Shown here in pieces: positions 20,162-20,192 of a stretch of DNA of 20,192 nt; within the stretch, counting starts at the first letter, position 1, and every line of letters starts with the position of its first letter. Origin of the DNA: Candidatus Saccharibacteria bacterium UBA1932 (GTDB taxonomy: Bacteria > Patescibacteriota > Saccharimonadia > Saccharimonadales > Saccharimonadaceae); NCBI GenBank assembly GCA_002337095.1, contig DDFI01000003.1, positions 1-20,192 of the forward strand. Reading direction: 5' to 3'. Below the pieces are notes generated by a model. That model was not told the DNA's origin, ran no database searches, and saw only the letters and a list, made by a program, of their open reading frames with translations. A program made the position numbers and the translations under genes.

Positions 20162-20192
20162 ATACACCGTAATACCTCACTACCTTCGCAAC

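Noticed and set aside
1..20192. CRISPR array or toxin-antitoxin pair
   Set aside because: No regularly spaced direct repeats and no recognisable toxin-antitoxin gene pair were seen on either strand.

Overview
The window looks like a chromosomal piece of a Patescibacteria (CPR) genome, most likely a Saccharibacteria (TM7) relative. This is inferred from compact housekeeping genes, many short lineage-specific membrane proteins, a leucyl-tRNA synthetase with an extra domain in its editing region, a minimal threonyl-tRNA synthetase, and a large serine recombinase abutting a tRNA. UGA acts as a normal stop (for example at the end of nusB), so the SR1/Gracilibacteria code does not apply.

Layout. 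1-2250 is an accessory stretch: a membrane-anchored protein with its own promoter, a truncated EF-hand fragment of a large exoprotein, and two lineage-specific small proteins. 2350-8020 is a housekeeping block, mostly on the minus strand: tRNA-Gln(CUG), a membrane protein, trmD, khpA, rpsP, rnc, a Nudix hydrolase, nusB and rpmF (47 aa). It carries two plus-strand membrane-protein genes and a candidate small RNA. 8040-14150 (minus) holds leuS, a large surface protein, a MurF-type ligase and a 45-aa membrane peptide. 14200-17700 is a tRNA-anchored hotspot: tRNA-Phe(GAA) with partial tRNA copies on both sides, a GT2 glycosyltransferase, tRNA-Gly(GCC), and a serine recombinase between two identical 147-bp inverted repeats. 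17740-20190 holds a short threonyl-tRNA synthetase and a TauE/SafE-type transporter.

Main discoveries. (1) thrS is preceded by a complete transcription attenuator: a 17-aa leader peptide with four consecutive Thr codons, a 1:2 hairpin, a possible 2:3 antiterminator and a 3:4 terminator. (2) The LeuRS CP1 editing domain is interrupted by an about 155-residue Nudix-like domain in AT-richer DNA. (3) The serine recombinase lies between perfect 147-bp inverted repeats whose left copy starts inside the 3' end of tRNA-Gly. (4) That tRNA-Gly has replaced the near-universal G19-C56 tertiary pair by U19-A56, a compensatory double change. (5) Six starts lie 6-7 nt after a sigma70-type -10 box with no room for a Shine-Dalgarno site, which suggests frequent leaderless initiation, including for the Thr leader peptide itself.

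How the genes fit together. The housekeeping content is translation-centred (tRNAs, S16, L32, TrmD, KhpA, RNase III, NusB, LeuRS, ThrRS) plus cell-envelope synthesis (MurF-like ligase, GT2, surface protein). Nothing here forms a complete metabolic pathway, as expected for a reduced genome.
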